Positions 62,248-64,000 of a DNA stretch of 64,000 bases are shown here, one piece after another. Source of the DNA: Bifidobacterium breve (GTDB lineage: Bacteria > Actinomycetota > Actinomycetes > Nanopelagicales > Nanopelagicaceae). The stretch's first letter is position 1. Each line of letters opens with the position of its first letter. A program made the position numbers and the translations under genes. The stretch is from positions 62,001-126,000 of the forward strand of contig CAMAPO010000001.1 in the NCBI GenBank assembly GCA_945860245.1, in the 5' to 3' direction. The notes beneath the pieces were generated by a model that made no database searches, was not told where the DNA came from, and saw only the letters and a list, made by a program, of their open reading frames with translations.

Positions 62248-63996
62248 ATGTTACGTACTCACGACGCTGGCTCATTGCGCGCAACGGATGCGGGTCAAGT
62301 TGTTTCCTTGGCTGGTTGGGTTGCGCGTCGCCGCGATCACGGTGGGGTGGCATTTATCGATCTTCGCGACGCTACGGGTTCGGTGCAGGTTGTAATTCGT
62401 GACGAGGCGCTTGCTGGGCAACTTCGTGCCGAATGGTGTCTGCAAATCACAGGTGAAGTTGTGCTTCGGCCAGAAGGAAATGCGAATTCTGCTCTTCCAA
62501 CAGGTGCGATCGAGATTATGGGCGATGATGTAAAAGTTCTGAGCGAATCTGCGGCTTTGCCATTTCCTGTGGATAGTGGCAACGACTCAGAAATTTCAGA
62601 GGAAGTTCGCTTGAAGTATCGCTATCTAGATCTGCGTCGTGAAAAGCCGGCTGCCAATTTAAGATTGCGTTCAAAGGTAACCTCAACGATTCGTCGCGTG
62701 ATGGAAGATCTAGATTTTCTAGAAATTGAAACGCCATATTTAACACGTAGCACACCCGAAGGCGCGCGTGACTTTCTAGTTCCGGTTCGCCTCCAGCCTG
62801 GCAGTTGGTATGCACTTCCTCAGTCCCCACAATTATTTAAGCAGTTATTGATGGTGGCTGGCATGGAGCGTTACTACCAAATAGCACGTTGCTTCCGTGA
62901 TGAAGATTTCCGTGCAGATCGCCAACCTGAATTTACGCAACTAGATATCGAAATGTCATTTATCGATCAGGCCGATATTTTGGCAGTAGCCGAGAAGTTG
63001 CTTGTTAAAATTTGGAGAGAAGCTGTTGGCTACGATATCAAGACGCCGATTCGCCACATGACTTACGCCGATGCGATGCAGAATTATGGCTCCGATAAGC
63101 CAGATCTTCGTTTTGATTTAAAATTGGTAGAACAAACTCAATTCTTCGCTAAGACTGAGTTTCGAGTATTCCAAGCGCCGTATATTGGCAGCGTAGTAAT
63201 GCCGGGAGGTGCAACTTCGCCGCGTCGTGAATTAGATGCTTGGCAAGATTGGGCGAAGGCTCGTGGCGCAAAGGGTCTGGCGTACATTCTTGTTAATGAA
63301 GATGGAACATTGGGTGGGCCGGTCTCGAAGAATATTTCACAGGACGAGCAAGATGGGATCGTTGCGGCAGCTGGCGCAAAAGCGGGAGATGCAATCTTCT
63401 TCGCAGCGGGAGAACGCAGTGCGGCACTTGCCTTACTAGGCGCGGTTCGTCTTGAGATCGGTAAACGTTGTAACTTAATTGCTGAGGGAGCTTGGGAATT
63501 TCTCTGGGTTGTAGATGCTCCAATGTTTGAACCAACGGATAACGGTGGTTGGACTGCAGTTCACCATCCATTTACCGGCCCTAAACCAGAGTTTGCCCAG
63601 AGCTTTAAATCAGATCCAGCTAGCGCTTTGGCTTACGCCTATGACATTGTTCTAAATGGAACCGAACTTGGTGGGGGTTCGATACGTATTCACGATCGCC
63701 AAATTCAGAAAGATGTCTTTAACGTTATTGGTTTAAGTGATGAAGAAGCGGCAAGCAAATTCGGCTTCTTATTAGAAGCATTTAATTACGGTCCGCCTCC
63801 ACACGGTGGAATCGCCCTTGGTTTAGATCGTGTCTGCGCCTTGCTAACGGGGAGTGATTCAATCCGAGAGGTGATTGCATTTCCGAAGACCGCCAGCGGT
63901 GGCGATCCGCTTACTGGTGCACCAACTCCGATTACGCCAGCGCAGCGAAAAGAGAGTGGAATTGACGGGCTACCGAAAGCCGAAAGCAAGGGCTAA
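62248..63996 (+). CDS. aspS: Aspartyl-tRNA synthetase
   Basis: Bacterial-type class-II synthetase of 582 residues. Domains: N-terminal OB anticodon domain ([20 protein letters not shown]), catalytic motif 1 near [18 protein letters not shown], motif 2 [19 protein letters not shown], the bacterial GAD insertion (about 290-400) and motif 3 [15 protein letters not shown]. The stop codon is within the window. Whether it also makes Asp-tRNA(Asn) depends on whether gatCAB or asnS exists elsewhere. AAGAAGAG precedes the ATG. Confidence 0.98.
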   Translation: MLRTHDAGSLRATDAGQVVSLAGWVARRRDHGGVAFIDLRDATGSVQVVIRDEALAGQLRAEWCLQITGEVVLRPEGNANSALPTGAIEIMGDDVKVLSESAALPFPVDSGNDSEISEEVRLKYRYLDLRREKPAANLRLRSKVTSTIRRVMEDLDFLEIETPYLTRSTPEGARDFLVPVRLQPGSWYALPQSPQLFKQLLMVAGMERYYQIARCFRDEDFRADRQPEFTQLDIEMSFIDQADILAVAEKLLVKIWREAVGYDIKTPIRHMTYADAMQNYGSDKPDLRFDLKLVEQTQFFAKTEFRVFQAPYIGSVVMPGGATSPRRELDAWQDWAKARGAKGLAYILVNEDGTLGGPVSKNISQDEQDGIVAAAGAKAGDAIFFAAGERSAALALLGAVRLEIGKRCNLIAEGAWEFLWVVDAPMFEPTDNGGWTAVHHPFTGPKPEFAQSFKSDPASALAYAYDIVLNGTELGGGSIRIHDRQIQKDVFNVIGLSDEEAASKFGFLLEAFNYGPPPHGGIALGLDRVCALLTGSDSIREVIAFPKTASGGDPLTGAPTPITPAQRKESGIDGLPKAESKG

Positions 63997-64000
63997 GGCC

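Overview
The window is a gene-dense, moderate-to-low-GC stretch of an actinobacterial chromosome. Actinobacteria-specific markers are DUF4191 beside lipA/lipB, DUF3043 beside nadA, the ctaCDF/ctaE plus qcrCAB supercomplex genes with a diheme QcrC, and the phosphatidylinositol mannoside cluster pgsA-patA-pimA. Low GC, tiny intergenic gaps and many overlapping gene ends fit a streamlined freshwater lineage such as acI / Ca. Nanopelagicales (Planktophila-like). That placement is inference from gene content and layout; no search was run.

Layout. 1-2.7 kb: end of an HSDL2-like SDR, an NCS1 nucleobase permease and a short NhaA antiporter. 2.7-7.9 kb: glnA, RDD protein, DUF4191, PlsC-like acyltransferase, lipA, lipB. 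7.9-17.9 kb: MMPL transporter, FAD oxidoreductase, TIGR01777 epimerase, sucB/E2, lpd, pepA, gcvT. 17.9-21.8 kb: a vitamin B12 ECF importer operon behind a cobalamin riboswitch. 21.9-27.1 kb: aldo/keto reductase, DUF3043, nadA, erpA-like, PfkB kinase, a class-V aminotransferase homologue without the usual PLP lysine. 27.1-34.4 kb: the aa3 oxidase and bc1 genes. 34.6-36.7 kb: degenerate receiver, trpD, DEDDh exonuclease. 36.7-39.5 kb: a small variable-looking zone (hydrolase, DUF4287/DUF1801 protein, 58-residue membrane protein, phosphotransferase) ending at tRNA-Val, whose 3' end is repeated in tandem. 39.5-42.1 kb: tRNA-Val, cupin, tRNA-Cys, tRNA-Gly, pabB, pabC. 42.1-64 kb: thrS, HIT, a degenerate EF-G-like protein, pgsA, patA, pimA, LemA-like, DUF3048, pdxS, pdxT, yebC, ruvCAB, secD, secF, relA, DUF349, MBL hydrolase, hisS, aspS.

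How the genes work together. LipB and LipA make and insert the lipoyl group carried by the two lipoyl domains of the E2 protein, which Lpd reoxidises. QcrCAB and CtaCDEF form the aerobic respiratory chain. The riboswitch, SCO2322-like protein, EcfT, fused EcfAA and S component form one cobalamin-controlled uptake unit. PgsA, PatA and PimA build PI mannosides. PdxST make pyridoxal phosphate. PabBC make p-aminobenzoate.

The strongest non-textbook signals are these. (i) A recurrent -10-like hexamer (TANNNT, often TASGCT) lies exactly 6-7 nt before the start codon of about 20 genes, as expected of leaderless transcripts; it resolves several ambiguous starts. (ii) The NhaA homologue lacks helix I yet has such a promoter directly behind a 17-bp hairpin. 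(iii) Three 35-bp hairpin repeats abut the promoter of the RDD gene beside glnA. (iv) A protein resembles an EF-G G domain with the P-loop and switch regions missing. (v) A cysteine-desulfurase-like protein keeps the Cys loop but has no PLP lysine. (vi) The tRNA-Val 3' end is repeated at 35-bp period. (vii) Convergent genes repeatedly share 4-bp stop overlaps. Only one gap exceeds 300 bases (21550-21889) and it holds the riboswitch.
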